From the NCBI GenBank assembly GCA_963798655.1, contig CAWCUH010000020.1, forward strand, positions 9,405 to 73,404: DNA of 64,000 bases, written 5' to 3'. Of the stretch, positions 42,137-50,313 are shown one piece after another; position 1 is the first letter of the stretch; each line of letters opens with the position of its first letter. Position numbers and translations under genes: made by a program. The notes under the pieces are model-generated. The model did no database searches. It saw only the letters and a program-made list of their open reading frames with translations, and was not told the origin of the DNA. The stretch is from CAVSMC01 sp963798655 (GTDB taxonomy: Bacteria; Pseudomonadota; Gammaproteobacteria; Burkholderiales; Casimicrobiaceae).

Positions 42137-43237
42137 CTAGCGCCCTCCCTGCATCAGCACGAGCACGACGATCACGAAAACGACGAGCACGATCAGCGCG
42201 ATCTTCCACGCGCTCTTCGGATACTCGCCGGCGATCGCGCCGGTCACGCCGTTCAGCGCGCACTGGTACGACTTCGCGCCGTACGTGTACGACAGCAGCC
42301 ACACCGGCGACAGGATGTGCTTGAACGTCTGCCCGGAATAGTCGGCCCGCACGTCGAGATTGCGAAACGTGTCGCCCGGGACCTGCTGCGCGCACATCGC
42401 GCGGAGCTTCGCGTCCATCGCGTCGCGCGCGCGCTGCGCGGCGCCGACGAGGTCGATCTGATAGCGCTCGACGACCCAGCCGGCGACGTAGCCGGCGTTG
42501 TACGGCTTCAGCTCGCCGGTCGGAAACGGCTCGATGCCGCGCAGCAGGCTCGGATGCACGCCGACCGACGCGCAGACGAGATCGTCGTCGAAGAAATGCG
42601 ACAGGCGGCCGGCCGCGGGCTCCCAGCGGACGTGCTGCACCTCGCGCGAGCGCATCTGGCCGTTCTCGACGTAGCTTTCGGTCGTGTAGTAGAAATGGCC
42701 GGCGTCGGCGGTCCACGCCGCTTCGACGTGCGCGTCGAACGTCCAGTAGGGCAGATAAACGCCGCGCACCGTGTCGGTGAGCGCCCGGCGCTTCAGCGCG
42801 CCCGGCGCGAGCCAGAGCTTGCCATACCACGCGCGGATCGCGTCGCGCGCGCCGTCCTCACTCACCTTGAACGGCAGCACGCTCTCCGGCCGGAACGCGG
42901 GCTTCGTCTCCTCGTAGGGCACGAGCTGCGCCGAGCCGCAGAACTCGCAGGTCTGCGCCTGGCGCGTCGGGTCGAGCACCGAGATGGCGTTGCAGCTCTG
43001 GCAGCGCACGAGGCGCTTGTCGGCCTGCCAGCCGCGACGATCGTCGGGAAGCCCACGCAGGGCGGCGACGAGGTCGTGCTCGACGACGGCACCGCTCGCG
43101 TCGAGCTTCATCGGCGACTCGGTGCCGCAGAACGGGCACACGAGCTTCTGCTTCGCGGGATCCCAGATCGCTTCGCCGCCGCATGCGGGACAGGCGAACT
43201 TCGACAGCGCGACCGCTTCGCTCGCCGCAGCGCTCAT
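42137..43237 (-). CDS. Zinc-ribbon membrane-anchored protein (TFIIB-type/YdjG-like)
   Basis: This 366-aa protein has two N-terminal zinc ribbons (CPACGG...CPFCGTE at about 16-40 and CQSCN...CEFCGSA at about 79-101). A conserved middle with YLPYWTFDAHVEAAW, VHPSLLRGIEPFPTGELKPYNAGYVAGW and ILSPVWLLSYTYG follows. A C-terminal membrane helix (IALIVLVVFVIVVLVLM) anchors it. The combination resembles B. subtilis YdjG, which works with the SPFH protein YdjI in a membrane-stress complex. An SPFH gene lies two genes upstream here, supporting that parallel. Confidence 0.82.
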   Translation of the reverse strand: MSAAASEAVALSKFACPACGGEAIWDPAKQKLVCPFCGTESPMKLDASGAVVEHDLVAALRGLPDDRRGWQADKRLVRCQSCNAISVLDPTRQAQTCEFCGSAQLVPYEETKPAFRPESVLPFKVSEDGARDAIRAWYGKLWLAPGALKRRALTDTVRGVYLPYWTFDAHVEAAWTADAGHFYYTTESYVENGQMRSREVQHVRWEPAAGRLSHFFDDDLVCASVGVHPSLLRGIEPFPTGELKPYNAGYVAGWVVERYQIDLVGAAQRARDAMDAKLRAMCAQQVPGDTFRNLDVRADYSGQTFKHILSPVWLLSYTYGAKSYQCALNGVTGAIAGEYPKSAWKIALIVLVVFVIVVLVLMQGGR

Positions 43238-43238
43238 G

Positions 43239-43667
43239 TCATCGAATCACATAGCCAGCGACGCGCCAGATGCCATCGGGCTCGCGCTCGAGCGTCACCG
43301 ACTCCTGCCCTTCGACGTTGGCGAACACCGTGCGGAACACGACCAGCGCGTAGTCGCCGTCGGGATAGCCGGGAACGTCGCGACGAAACTCGGTGTGCAC
43401 GAGCGTGCGCCGCTCGGGCTTGCCGCGCGCGGTGCGCTCCTTTCGAAGCGCTTCGCTCCACGCGTCGACCGTCATCGAGCTCCTGAATTTCGCCGCCGCG
43501 CGATCCCATGCCGTCTGGCTGTCGAGCGTGTCGGTGTACGCGAGCCAGTCGCGCGCCACGCGCTGCACGATCGAAGCGTTCGGGTCCTGCGCGAGCGCCG
43601 GCATCGCCGCGACGAACGCCAGCGCGGCGACGAAGCGGCGCCGCGAGCCCGATCGACGCGCGCTCAT
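43239..43667 (-). CDS. DUF4019-like exported protein
   Basis: This 142-aa protein has a signal peptide (RFVAALAFVAAMPALAQ, cleavage near residue 27). The mature domain has VARDWLAYTDTLDSQTAWDRAAAKFRSSM, WSEALRKERTARGKPERRTL and DYALVVFRTVFANVEGQESVTLEREPDG. This pattern (DTLDSQTAWDxAAxxF, SVTLxxExDGxWRVxGY) is that of DUF4019. Function is unknown. ATGA overlaps the SPFH gene, and only 1 nt separates it from the zinc-ribbon gene, so the three form a tight operon. Confidence 0.82.
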   Translation of the reverse strand: MSARRSGSRRRFVAALAFVAAMPALAQDPNASIVQRVARDWLAYTDTLDSQTAWDRAAAKFRSSMTVDAWSEALRKERTARGKPERRTLVHTEFRRDVPGYPDGDYALVVFRTVFANVEGQESVTLEREPDGIWRVAGYVIR

Positions 43668-44734
43668 GTGCGGAGGAATGCGTCGACGGCAGCGCGCGTC
43701 ACGCGCCACTGCGTGCCGATCTTCTTGCCCTTCAGATCGCCCGATTCGAGGCTCGCCATCACGTCCGACTCGGCGACGCCGAGCACCTGCGCGACCTGCG
43801 CCGGCGTCATCAGCTCCGGTGCGCCGCCGCTGCCGGCCGTCGCCTGCGGCGTCGCGATGCCGGGTGTCGACTGCGCGGTGATGCCGCCGACCTGGTTGAT
43901 CATCTGGTTCGCCATCGCCATGCCGACCGCCAGCTCGGCCCCGACACCGCCCGCGCCGCCGCCCGAGCCGTGCTCCATTCCGCGCGCCATCTGGAACTTC
44001 ACGTAGTCGTTCAGGTTGCCGACCGCCGCCATGCTCGAGCGCTGATCGATCGCCTGCTCGACTTCCGGCGGCACCGACACGTTTTCGACGATGAACGACG
44101 TCATCGCGAGCCCGTACTTCTCTCCGATGATCGGATTGATGATCGGCAACAGCGCTTCGCCGAGCTCGCCGTAGCGCGCCGCGACGTCGAGCGCGGGCAC
44201 CTTCGCCGTTGCAAGCGCATCGGAGAACACGCTGACGATGCGCGAGCGCATCGTGTCGTTGAATTCGTCGAGGCGGAAGTGGTCGTCGGTGCCCGCGACT
44301 TCCTTCAGGAACTTCTTCACGTCCGCGACGCGGAAGTCGTACGTGCCGTAGGCGCGAAGCCGCACGACGCCGAAATCGGCATCGCGCATCATCACCGGGT
44401 TCGCCGTGCCCCATTTGTTGCCGGTGAACAGGCGCGTGACGACGAAGTAGACGTCGGCCTTGAACGGGCTTTCGAGCGCGTACTTCCAGCTCCTGAGGTT
44501 CGTCAGGACCGGTATGTTGTCCGTGGTGAGCGTGTGCTTGCCGGGACCGAACGCGTCGCCGAACTCGCCCAGATAGACGAACTGCGCGACCTGCGACTCG
44601 CGCACGATCAGCTGCGCGCCGTTCTTGATTTCCCTGTCCTCGTCGGGGAAGCGGAAGCTCAGCGTGTCGCGCGAGTCGTCCGTCCACTCGATGATGTCGA
44701 TGAACTGCTTTTTCAGGAAGTCGATGATGGCCAT
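43664..44734 (-). CDS. SPFH-domain (YdjI-like) protein with C-terminal helix-turn-helix
   Basis: This 356-aa protein belongs to the YdjI/virion-core-like SPFH family. It shows MAIIDFLKKQFIDIIEWTDD, QLIVRESQVAQFVYLGEFGDAFGPGKHTL, SPFKADVYFVVTRLFTGNKWGTANPV and the helical GEALLPIINPIIGEKYGLAMTSFIVENVSVPPEVEQAI. A Gly-rich linker (about 265-300) leads to TPAQVAQVLGVAESDVMASLESGDL and WRVTRAAVDAFL, an excisionase/MerR-like HTH fold. Relatives usually end in a zinc ribbon instead. It is first in a three-gene operon. Confidence 0.88.
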   Translation of the reverse strand: MAIIDFLKKQFIDIIEWTDDSRDTLSFRFPDEDREIKNGAQLIVRESQVAQFVYLGEFGDAFGPGKHTLTTDNIPVLTNLRSWKYALESPFKADVYFVVTRLFTGNKWGTANPVMMRDADFGVVRLRAYGTYDFRVADVKKFLKEVAGTDDHFRLDEFNDTMRSRIVSVFSDALATAKVPALDVAARYGELGEALLPIINPIIGEKYGLAMTSFIVENVSVPPEVEQAIDQRSSMAAVGNLNDYVKFQMARGMEHGSGGGAGGVGAELAVGMAMANQMINQVGGITAQSTPGIATPQATAGSGGAPELMTPAQVAQVLGVAESDVMASLESGDLKGKKIGTQWRVTRAAVDAFLRT

Positions 44735-44742
44735 CGGGGCCC

Positions 44743-44805
44743 CGGAAAACTTCTGATGGATGATTCGGCGCGGGCGCGGCTTGCGCCGAACGCGCCGCGC
44801 ACGCG
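44743..44805. repeat. GATGGAT-type GC hairpin repeat, copy 3
   Basis: GGAAAACTTCTGATGGAT (44744-44761) is identical over 18 nt to copy 2. It is followed by CGGCGCG and a nested stem, then AACGCGCCGCGCACGCG (44789-44805), identical to copy 1 over 17 nt. It lies between the SPFH gene start and the dsbC stop. Confidence 0.7.
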
Positions 44806-44810
44806 CTCGC

Positions 44811-45614
44811 TTACTTCTTCGCCGCGAGCTTTTTCGCTTCCGCCTCGGCAGTCTGGAACTCGGACTCGAGACGATCCGCCGGCAGCGCGCCCGGCACGAT
44901 CGAGCCGTCGGCGAAGACGAGCGTCGGCGTCGCCGTGACGCGCAGCTTGTTGCCGAGCTCGGACGTCGCGGCGAGCGGGGTCGGGCAGTCGCCCGCGTTG
45001 TCGGGCAACGCGCCGCTCGAGAAAAACGCGTCCCATGCGCTGGCGCGGTCCGGCGCGCACCAGATGACTTTCGACTTGCGCGCGGCATCCGGATGCAGCT
45101 GGTCGATCGGATAAAGGAACGTGTAGATGGTCACGTTGTCGACGTCGTGCAGCGACTTCTCGAGCTGCGCGCAGAAGGGGCAGTCGGCGTCCGAAAAAAT
45201 CGCCAGCTTGCGCTCGCCGTTACCTTTGACGCGCACGAAAGCGAGATCGAGCGGCAGGCTGTCGAACGCGATGCGGTGCAGCTGCCGCAGCTTCGCCTCG
45301 GTCAGGTTCGCCTTCGTGCTGGCGTCGTAGATCGAGCCGACGAGGATGTACTGCACCTTGGTGTCCGTGTACACGAGACGATCCTCGAACTGCGCCTCGT
45401 AGAGCCCGAAATACGGCGACTTGGTGACGCTCGCGATCTGTGCGCCGGGAAACTTCTGCTCGAGCAGCTTCTTCACCGACTGCGCCTCGGCTGTCATCTT
45501 CGGCGCCTGCGCCGCCGGCTGCTGCGCAAGCGCGCACGGCGCGAGAGCGAGCAGCGGCAGCATCGCGATTGCGAGCGCGCGCTTCGCGGTGAGTGAAACG
45601 GAATCGATGGACAT
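44811..45614 (-). CDS. dsbC: DsbC-type periplasmic disulfide isomerase
   Basis: This 267-aa thioredoxin-fold protein has a signal peptide (RALAIAMLPLLALAPCALA, cleavage near residue 30). An N-terminal dimerisation domain (SVKKLLEQKFPGAQIASVTKSPYFGLYEAQFE) precedes the catalytic domain. The active site is DADCPFCAQLEK with Cys145 and Cys148, and the cis-Pro loop is in RVTATPTLVFADG. A second Cys pair (WCAPDR...GDCPTP) matches DsbC. It shuffles wrong disulfides and is kept reduced by DsbD, not seen here. Confidence 0.94.
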   Translation of the reverse strand: MSIDSVSLTAKRALAIAMLPLLALAPCALAQQPAAQAPKMTAEAQSVKKLLEQKFPGAQIASVTKSPYFGLYEAQFEDRLVYTDTKVQYILVGSIYDASTKANLTEAKLRQLHRIAFDSLPLDLAFVRVKGNGERKLAIFSDADCPFCAQLEKSLHDVDNVTIYTFLYPIDQLHPDAARKSKVIWCAPDRASAWDAFFSSGALPDNAGDCPTPLAATSELGNKLRVTATPTLVFADGSIVPGALPADRLESEFQTAEAEAKKLAAKK

Positions 45615-45638
45615 CGTTGCCTCCGGTTGAATGGACGA

Positions 45639-46850
45639 TCAGCGCAGCGCGGGCTGCGCGAGGAATCTCTTGGCGAAGGGCAGCCGATTGACCGCCGCGA
45701 GGCCGGCATTGCGCGCGGCCGACAGCCACGACGCATCGATCGCGAACAGCCGGGCGAGCGCGTCGGTCACGGCCTGCATCGTCGCGACCGGCTCGGCTCG
45801 CCGGCGTGCATAGCGCTCGAGCACGAGCGGCGCACCGGCGTCGAGCGGACCGCGCTCACGGAGCACCGCGGCAAGCGCGTCGACGTCGCCGAAGCCGAGG
45901 TTGACGCCCTGCCCGGCCAGCGGATGGACCCCGTGCGCCGCGTCGCCGACCAGCGCGACGCGCGAGGCGATGCACGCGCGGGGCCGAAGATAGTTGAGCG
46001 GGAACGCTGCCGGGGGTGTGATGCAGTCGAGCGCGCCGAGCGCACGATCACCCGCGTGGGCAACCCGAAGCGCGAGCGCGGGCGCATCGAGCGCCATCAG
46101 TTCCGCGGCAAGGGCTCGCGGTGCCGACCAGACGATCGATATCCGCCGGCCCGGCAGCGGCAGCCAGGCGAGCACGCCGCCATCGGCGCAGAACCATTGT
46201 CGCGCAACGCCGTGATGGGAGCGCTCGCAGTCGAAATTCGCCACCACGGCCGTCTGGTCATAAGGCCGCAACGGCGCCTCGAGGCCCGCTGCAGCGCGCA
46301 CCCACGAGCGAATGCCGTCCGCGCCGACGACGAGCGACGCGCCGATCGTGCTGCCGTCGTGCAGCGTGAGCTGCGCACGATCGGCCGCGACGACGAGCTC
46401 GCGCAACTCCGCGGGCGCCACGACGTCGATTCCGCCGCCGCGTGCAAGCGGCAGCAGCGCGGCGCGCAATGCACGCTCCTCGACGATCCATGCGAGCGCG
46501 CGCTCGCCGAGATCGAACGCCGAGAATTCGAGCAGCGCGCCGCGATCTCCTTCGACGCGCATCGATTCGATCGGCGCGATGCGCGCGCACTCGAGCGATT
46601 GCCATGCGCCGAGCGCGTGGAGCAGCGCGGCGCTGCCGGGACTTACCGCGTAGACGCGCGCGTCCCAATCGTCGTCCGACGAAGGCGGCTCCGGCGACGC
46701 GAGCGGCGCGCGATCGACGATCGCCACCCGCAACCCGGCGTGCGCGAGCGCAACCGCGAGCGCGAGGCCGACGAGGCCTGCCCCGGCGATGACGACATCG
46801 CGATCGGGCGCGGCGTCGCTTGCTCGCGGTGCGGATTCGCGCCCGGTCAT
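45639..46850 (-). CDS. UbiH/UbiF/VisC-family FAD monooxygenase
   Basis: This 403-aa FAD-dependent hydroxylase of the ubiquinone-ring hydroxylase family has the Rossmann motif DVVIAGAGLVGLALAVALAHAG, the DG motif GADGIRSWVR and the second FAD motif VALVGDAAHGVHPLAGQGVNLGFGDV. The latter carries the VisC/UbiH signature. Which ring carbon is hydroxylated (UbiH, UbiF or UbiI role) cannot be told. The start is ATG 46850; a longer frame to 46931 overlaps hslV. It lies 67 nt downstream of hslV. Confidence 0.9.
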   Translation of the reverse strand: MTGRESAPRASDAAPDRDVVIAGAGLVGLALAVALAHAGLRVAIVDRAPLASPEPPSSDDDWDARVYAVSPGSAALLHALGAWQSLECARIAPIESMRVEGDRGALLEFSAFDLGERALAWIVEERALRAALLPLARGGGIDVVAPAELRELVVAADRAQLTLHDGSTIGASLVVGADGIRSWVRAAAGLEAPLRPYDQTAVVANFDCERSHHGVARQWFCADGGVLAWLPLPGRRISIVWSAPRALAAELMALDAPALALRVAHAGDRALGALDCITPPAAFPLNYLRPRACIASRVALVGDAAHGVHPLAGQGVNLGFGDVDALAAVLRERGPLDAGAPLVLERYARRRAEPVATMQAVTDALARLFAIDASWLSAARNAGLAAVNRLPFAKRFLAQPALR

Positions 46851-46917
46851 CGCTTGAGCACCGCGCGACGGTTCCTTGCCGGTCGGCTCGCGTTCGGCAG
46901 CGGCGGCCCGTGCGCGT

Positions 46918-47463
46918 TCACGCGTCGGCATCGAGCGTCTCGATCGTCAGCTGCTGATTGGTGTAGATGCACAGGTCGGCGGCGATGCCGAGCGCGCGCT
47001 TGACGATATCGGGCGCCGACAGCTCGGTCGTCTCGAGCAGCGCGCGTGCAGCCGCCTGCGCGTAAGGGCCGCCGGAGCCGATCGCGACGATGCCGAACTC
47101 GGGCTCGAGCACGTCGCCGTTGCCGGTGATCACGAGCGATGCGCTGTGATCGGCGATGGCGAGCATCGCCTCGAGGCGGCGCAGCACGCGATCGGCGCGC
47201 CAGTCCTTCGCAAGCTCGACGGCGGCGCGCGTCAGATGTCCCTGGTGCTTTTCGAGCTTGCCCTCGAAGCGCTCGAACAGCGTGAAGGCGTCCGCCGTCG
47301 CTCCGGCGAATCCCGCGAGCACGCGCTCGTTGTAGAGACGGCGGACCTTGCGGGCGGTCGCCTTGATCACGACGTTGCCGAGCGTGACCTGGCCGTCGCC
47401 CCCGAGCGCGACGGAGCGGCCGCGGCGGACGGACAGGATCGTGGTGCCGTGAAAGGTCTCCAT
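46918..47463 (-). CDS. hslV: HslV, ATP-dependent protease proteolytic subunit
   Basis: HslV is the Thr-protease dodecamer fed by HslU. The 181-aa protein reads METFHGTTILSVRRGRSVAL. Removal of the first six residues exposes the catalytic Thr. Also typical are GGDGQVTLGN, the FAGATADAFTLFERFEGKLE segment and IGSGGPYAQAAARALL. An ATG two codons upstream (47469) is possible. Its partner hslU is not adjacent but lies at 59036 on the opposite strand, 11.6 kb away, which is unusual. Confidence 0.95.
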   Translation of the reverse strand: METFHGTTILSVRRGRSVALGGDGQVTLGNVVIKATARKVRRLYNERVLAGFAGATADAFTLFERFEGKLEKHQGHLTRAAVELAKDWRADRVLRRLEAMLAIADHSASLVITGNGDVLEPEFGIVAIGSGGPYAQAAARALLETTELSAPDIVKRALGIAADLCIYTNQQLTIETLDADA

Positions 47464-47480
47464 GGTCATGATCGCAAAGT

Positions 47481-47551
47481 AGGGTCAGAGTCGACTTTCC
47501 GCGACGCCCGGCGCGATGCCGGCAGCTGCACGGAAAGTCGACTCTGACCCT
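47481..47551. repeat. GGGTCAGAGT-type palindromic element, copy 3
   Basis: A perfect 21-bp inverted repeat has arms at 47481-47501 and 47531-47551. The left arm starts AGGGTCAGAGTCGACTTTCC. The centre has a small GC stem (CCGGC...GCCGG). It fills the gap between hslV and the upstream STAS gene, 11 nt before the hslV region. Confidence 0.88.
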
Positions 47552-47557
47552 GCGCCG

Positions 47558-48790
47558 CTATGGTGCCTTCTTGACGAAGTGCCGCGGCGAAATGCCGATG
47601 AGCAGCAGCAGCGCCCGGACGATCGGCGATGCCCCGATGATCTGCACGATCCGCCGCTGCGTCTCGATGCGGTTGATCGCGTTCAACAGCGCGCCCGCGC
47701 AGACGAAGTCGATCCGGTCGACGGCGCTCACGTCGATCGCCACAACAGGGCGCGTTTGGCCGTACTCCATGATCTTCGCGAGCTGCGGTGACGTCGAACC
47801 CGCCATGACGCCCGAGACGGCGAGCGCGTCGCCGTTGAGCGCCGCCAACGTGTCCGGGCTTTCGGCCGGCGCCGATGCGACATTCGCCGCCGGCGGCGGC
47901 TCCCAAGAGGGCGGCGACAGCTCGAACGTGACGGCGAACTCGACGGCGCGGTCCTCGAACGTCGCGCGATCGTTCTGCCATTGCAACAGCTCGAGCGAGA
48001 GCTGCCACGCGCCCTCGCCGCCGTCGCGACCACGCTTGACGAGCGCGTCGAGGACCGCGCGCACCTTCTCCGAATGCTGCAGCTGCAATTGCAGACGGCG
48101 TCGCCGGGCGTCGGCCAGCGCGTCGGCGAGCAGGCGCGCACCGGCATCGTCCATGCCGGTGATCGCGGCGAAATCGAGTCGCGCAGCCGTGCCCGGCTGC
48201 GCCGCCGAGCGCCGAAGTGCGTCGAATTGCGAAGCGGTCGCGGGCGAGAGCTTGCCGGACAGCACGATGGTGCCGCCGGCGGCCGCGCGCGGTGACGGCT
48301 GCGGCCGTCGTCTTTCCTCCCATGCCGGCGCCGAGCGCTCGAACTCGACGACGTACGACAGCGCGAACTGCTCGAACGCCGCGCGATCGCCGGCTCGCTG
48401 CAGCACGTCGAACAGCGCAAGCCAGGCGAGCGGCGACTGCTTCGCATCGGCATCGCTCTGCACGCCCTGCTCGAGCAGCGCGCGCGCAGGCTGCACCTGA
48501 CCGCTCGCGTAGAGCAGCGCCGAGTTCTCGAGGACGGAGCACAGCCCCGGATTCGCCTGCGCGACCTCGATCGACGAGCGCTGGGGCGTCCATTCCATCA
48601 TGCTCGCGCCGGTCACGGTGATGTCGCCGGTGTTCGGCTCCGCCGGCCGACGCTCGGCGCCGGGCCTCGCGCCGGCCTGCGCTGCGACTTCGCGTGCGGA
48701 CACTGGACGCGGTCCGTGCGCGAGCCGCGCCTTGACGTCGTGCTTGACGGGCTCGGGTTTCTTTGCCGGCGGTTTGGAAAAAAGGGCCAT
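47558..48790 (-). CDS. STAS-domain protein with two STAS-like modules
   Basis: This 410-aa protein begins MALFSKPPAKKPEPVKHDVK and has a charged, Pro-rich first 60 residues. A helical, TPR-like middle follows (ALLYASGQVQPARALLEQGVQSD, LAWLALFDVLQRAGDRAAFEQF). The first STAS-like module spans about 170-245 (TIVLSGKLSPATASQFDAL, AITGMDDAGARLLADAL). A second is at the C-terminus (LAVSGVMAGSTSPQLAKIM, VVAIDVSAVDRIDFVCAGALLNAI). The C-terminal module has an Asp rather than the classic phospho-Ser/Thr. The role is unknown; an anti-anti-sigma-like or scaffold protein is plausible. Confidence 0.78.
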   Translation of the reverse strand: MALFSKPPAKKPEPVKHDVKARLAHGPRPVSAREVAAQAGARPGAERRPAEPNTGDITVTGASMMEWTPQRSSIEVAQANPGLCSVLENSALLYASGQVQPARALLEQGVQSDADAKQSPLAWLALFDVLQRAGDRAAFEQFALSYVVEFERSAPAWEERRRPQPSPRAAAGGTIVLSGKLSPATASQFDALRRSAAQPGTAARLDFAAITGMDDAGARLLADALADARRRRLQLQLQHSEKVRAVLDALVKRGRDGGEGAWQLSLELLQWQNDRATFEDRAVEFAVTFELSPPSWEPPPAANVASAPAESPDTLAALNGDALAVSGVMAGSTSPQLAKIMEYGQTRPVVAIDVSAVDRIDFVCAGALLNAINRIETQRRIVQIIGASPIVRALLLLIGISPRHFVKKAP

Positions 48791-48807
48791 GCTCGGTGGA
48801 AATGCAT

Positions 48808-48835
48808 CGCGAGCCGACGCGCGCGACGGCTCGCG
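48808..48835 (-). promoter_or_regulatory. Leader hairpin of the STAS gene
   Basis: The arms CGCGAGCCG (48808-48816) and CGGCTCGCG (48827-48835) form a 9-bp perfect stem with a 10-nt loop. It lies between the promoter at 48851-48879 and the STAS gene start, so it would be in the 5' untranslated leader. Confidence 0.45.
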
Positions 48836-48850
48836 GCAAGCGAGCAAGCA

Positions 48851-48879
48851 ATTATGTTCCCGTCATAGGGGTCCGACAA
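48851..48879 (-). promoter_or_regulatory. Sigma-70-like promoter for the STAS gene
   Basis: On the minus strand this reads TTGTCG (48879-48874), a 17-nt spacer and CATAAT (48856-48851), with the gene start 60 nt downstream. It lies in the gap after sodB. Confidence 0.55.
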
Positions 48880-48898
48880 GCGAGCCGCTTGACCGGCC

Positions 48899-49504
48899 TC
48901 ACGCCCGCGCGAGATTTTGCGCGGCGAAGTCCCAGTTCAGCAGCTTGTCGATCACCGCGTTGACGTAGTCGGCGCGACGGTTCTGGTAGTCGAGATAGTA
49001 CGCGTGCTCCCAGACGTCGATCGTCAGCAGCGCGGTCGCGCCCTTGGTCATCGGCAGGTCGGCGTTGCCGGTCTTCATCAGCTTGACAACTGCGCCCTCG
49101 GCGACGAGCCACGCCCATCCGCTGCCGAACTGCGTCACCGCCGCGTTGGCGAATTCCTTCTTGAAGTTGTCATAGCCGCCGAACGCGGCGTTGATCTTGT
49201 CGGCGATCGGCCCGTGCGGCTGGCCGCCGGCGTTGCCGCGCAGGCAGTTCCAGTAGAAAGTGTGATTCCACACCTGCGCCGCGTTGTTGAAGATGCCCTG
49301 CTTGTCCGGCTTGGCGGCCGAGCCCCGGATGACGGCTTCGAGCGGCTGGCCCTCGAACTCGGTGCCCGGCACGAGCTTGTTCAGGTTGTCGACGTACGTC
49401 TTGTGGTGCTTGCCGTAGTGGAAGCCCAGCGTGTTCGCCGAGATCACCGGCGCGAGCGCGTTTTCGGGATACGGAAGCGGAGGAAGCGTGAAGGCGTCGG
49501 CCAT
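48899..49504 (-). CDS. sodB: SodB, iron superoxide dismutase
   Basis: This 201-aa Fe/Mn-SOD removes superoxide in the cytoplasm. The metal ligands are His29 (GFHYGKHHKTYVDNLN), His81 (VWNHTFYWNCL), Asp163 and His167 (IDVWEHAYYLDYQNRRADY). AQVWNHTFYW and FGSGWAWLV fit iron-type enzymes, with Gln before the FGSGW motif as in FeSOD. The ATG has an AGGAG ribosome-binding site 8 nt upstream. Confidence 0.96.
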   Translation of the reverse strand: MADAFTLPPLPYPENALAPVISANTLGFHYGKHHKTYVDNLNKLVPGTEFEGQPLEAVIRGSAAKPDKQGIFNNAAQVWNHTFYWNCLRGNAGGQPHGPIADKINAAFGGYDNFKKEFANAAVTQFGSGWAWLVAEGAVVKLMKTGNADLPMTKGATALLTIDVWEHAYYLDYQNRRADYVNAVIDKLLNWDFAAQNLARA

Positions 49505-49659
49505 GCGGAACTCCTGATGAGATCGGGCAATGCGGGAGAGAACGGCGCCGCGGCGGACGCGCCGTGCCCGGCCATCTTAGCGCAAGCACCGCCGCGCTCG
49601 CGCCGAAGTCCCGCGGGTGCCGCTCCGCTCGGCTGCCGCGACGCTGCGCGGTGCCCGGA

Positions 49660-50118
49660 TCAGTCGTCGCCGTAGAGCTTCTGCACGCGCTCGCGCCGCT
49701 CCTGCGCCTCGAGCGACAGCGTCGCCGTCGGCCGCGCGAGCAGTCGCGGAATGCCGATCGGCTCGCCGGTCTCCTCGCAGTAGCCGTACGAGCCTTCATC
49801 GATGAGCCGTAGCGACTTTTCGACCTTCTTCAGCAGCTTGCGTTCCCGGTCGCGAGTGCGCAGCTCGAGCGTGTATTCCTCCTCGAGCGTCGCGCGATCC
49901 GACGGGTCGGTGGTGATCTCGTTCTCGCGAAGGTGCTGGCCGGTGTCGTCGGCGTTTTGCAGCATCTGGTCCCGAAGATCGATCAGCCGCTGCTTGAAGA
50001 ACGCGAGCTGCGCCTCGTTCATGTAATCCTTCTCGGGCGCCTTCAGCAGATCCTCTTCGGTGAGGACCTTGGGCTTCCTCACCGCGGTTGCCGCGGCTGC
50101 TGCACTCTTGCCTGCCAT
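49660..50118 (-). CDS. dksA: DksA, RNA polymerase-binding transcription factor
   Basis: DksA binds the secondary channel of RNA polymerase with ppGpp in the stringent response. This 152-aa protein has the coiled coil with tip Asp residues (ENEITTDPSDRATLEEE) and flanking LAFFKQRLIDLRDQML. A C-terminal zinc-finger-like segment includes YGYCEETGEPIGIPRLLARPTATL. Only one of the four zinc Cys positions is present (the CxEtGE form), so this is a Cys-poor DksA. ATG 50118 has an AGAGGT site; ATG 50142 is an alternative. Confidence 0.93.
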   Translation of the reverse strand: MAGKSAAAAATAVRKPKVLTEEDLLKAPEKDYMNEAQLAFFKQRLIDLRDQMLQNADDTGQHLRENEITTDPSDRATLEEEYTLELRTRDRERKLLKKVEKSLRLIDEGSYGYCEETGEPIGIPRLLARPTATLSLEAQERRERVQKLYGDD

Positions 50119-50206
50119 GCTGACCTCTGTTGACCTCGCCATCGGAGCTCTTTCGTCGGCCGCGACGTCTGTCGCAAACGCATCAGCGGCCCGCAGTAAA
50201 CTCGGC

Positions 50207-50212
50207 ATTATA
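50207..50212 (-). promoter_or_regulatory. -10 TATAAT upstream of dksA
   Basis: On the minus strand this is a perfect TATAAT 88 nt before the dksA ATG. A TGGCGA -35-like box lies 18 nt further upstream. It is in the divergent gap with pyrC. Confidence 0.5.
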
Positions 50213-50313
50213 GCGCGCTCCCGCAACGGATCGCCACACCGAGCCGCGGCCGAGCCGCACTGGTGCGTCGAGCGTCCATGAACTCGTTCCACCCGTAAAA
50301 ACAACCGGTTCCC

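Noticed and set aside
45641..45658. GCGCAGC/GCTGCGC hairpin as a terminator of the ubiH-like gene
   Set aside because: It lies within the last codons of the gene, with no T-run after it; coding sequence explains it.
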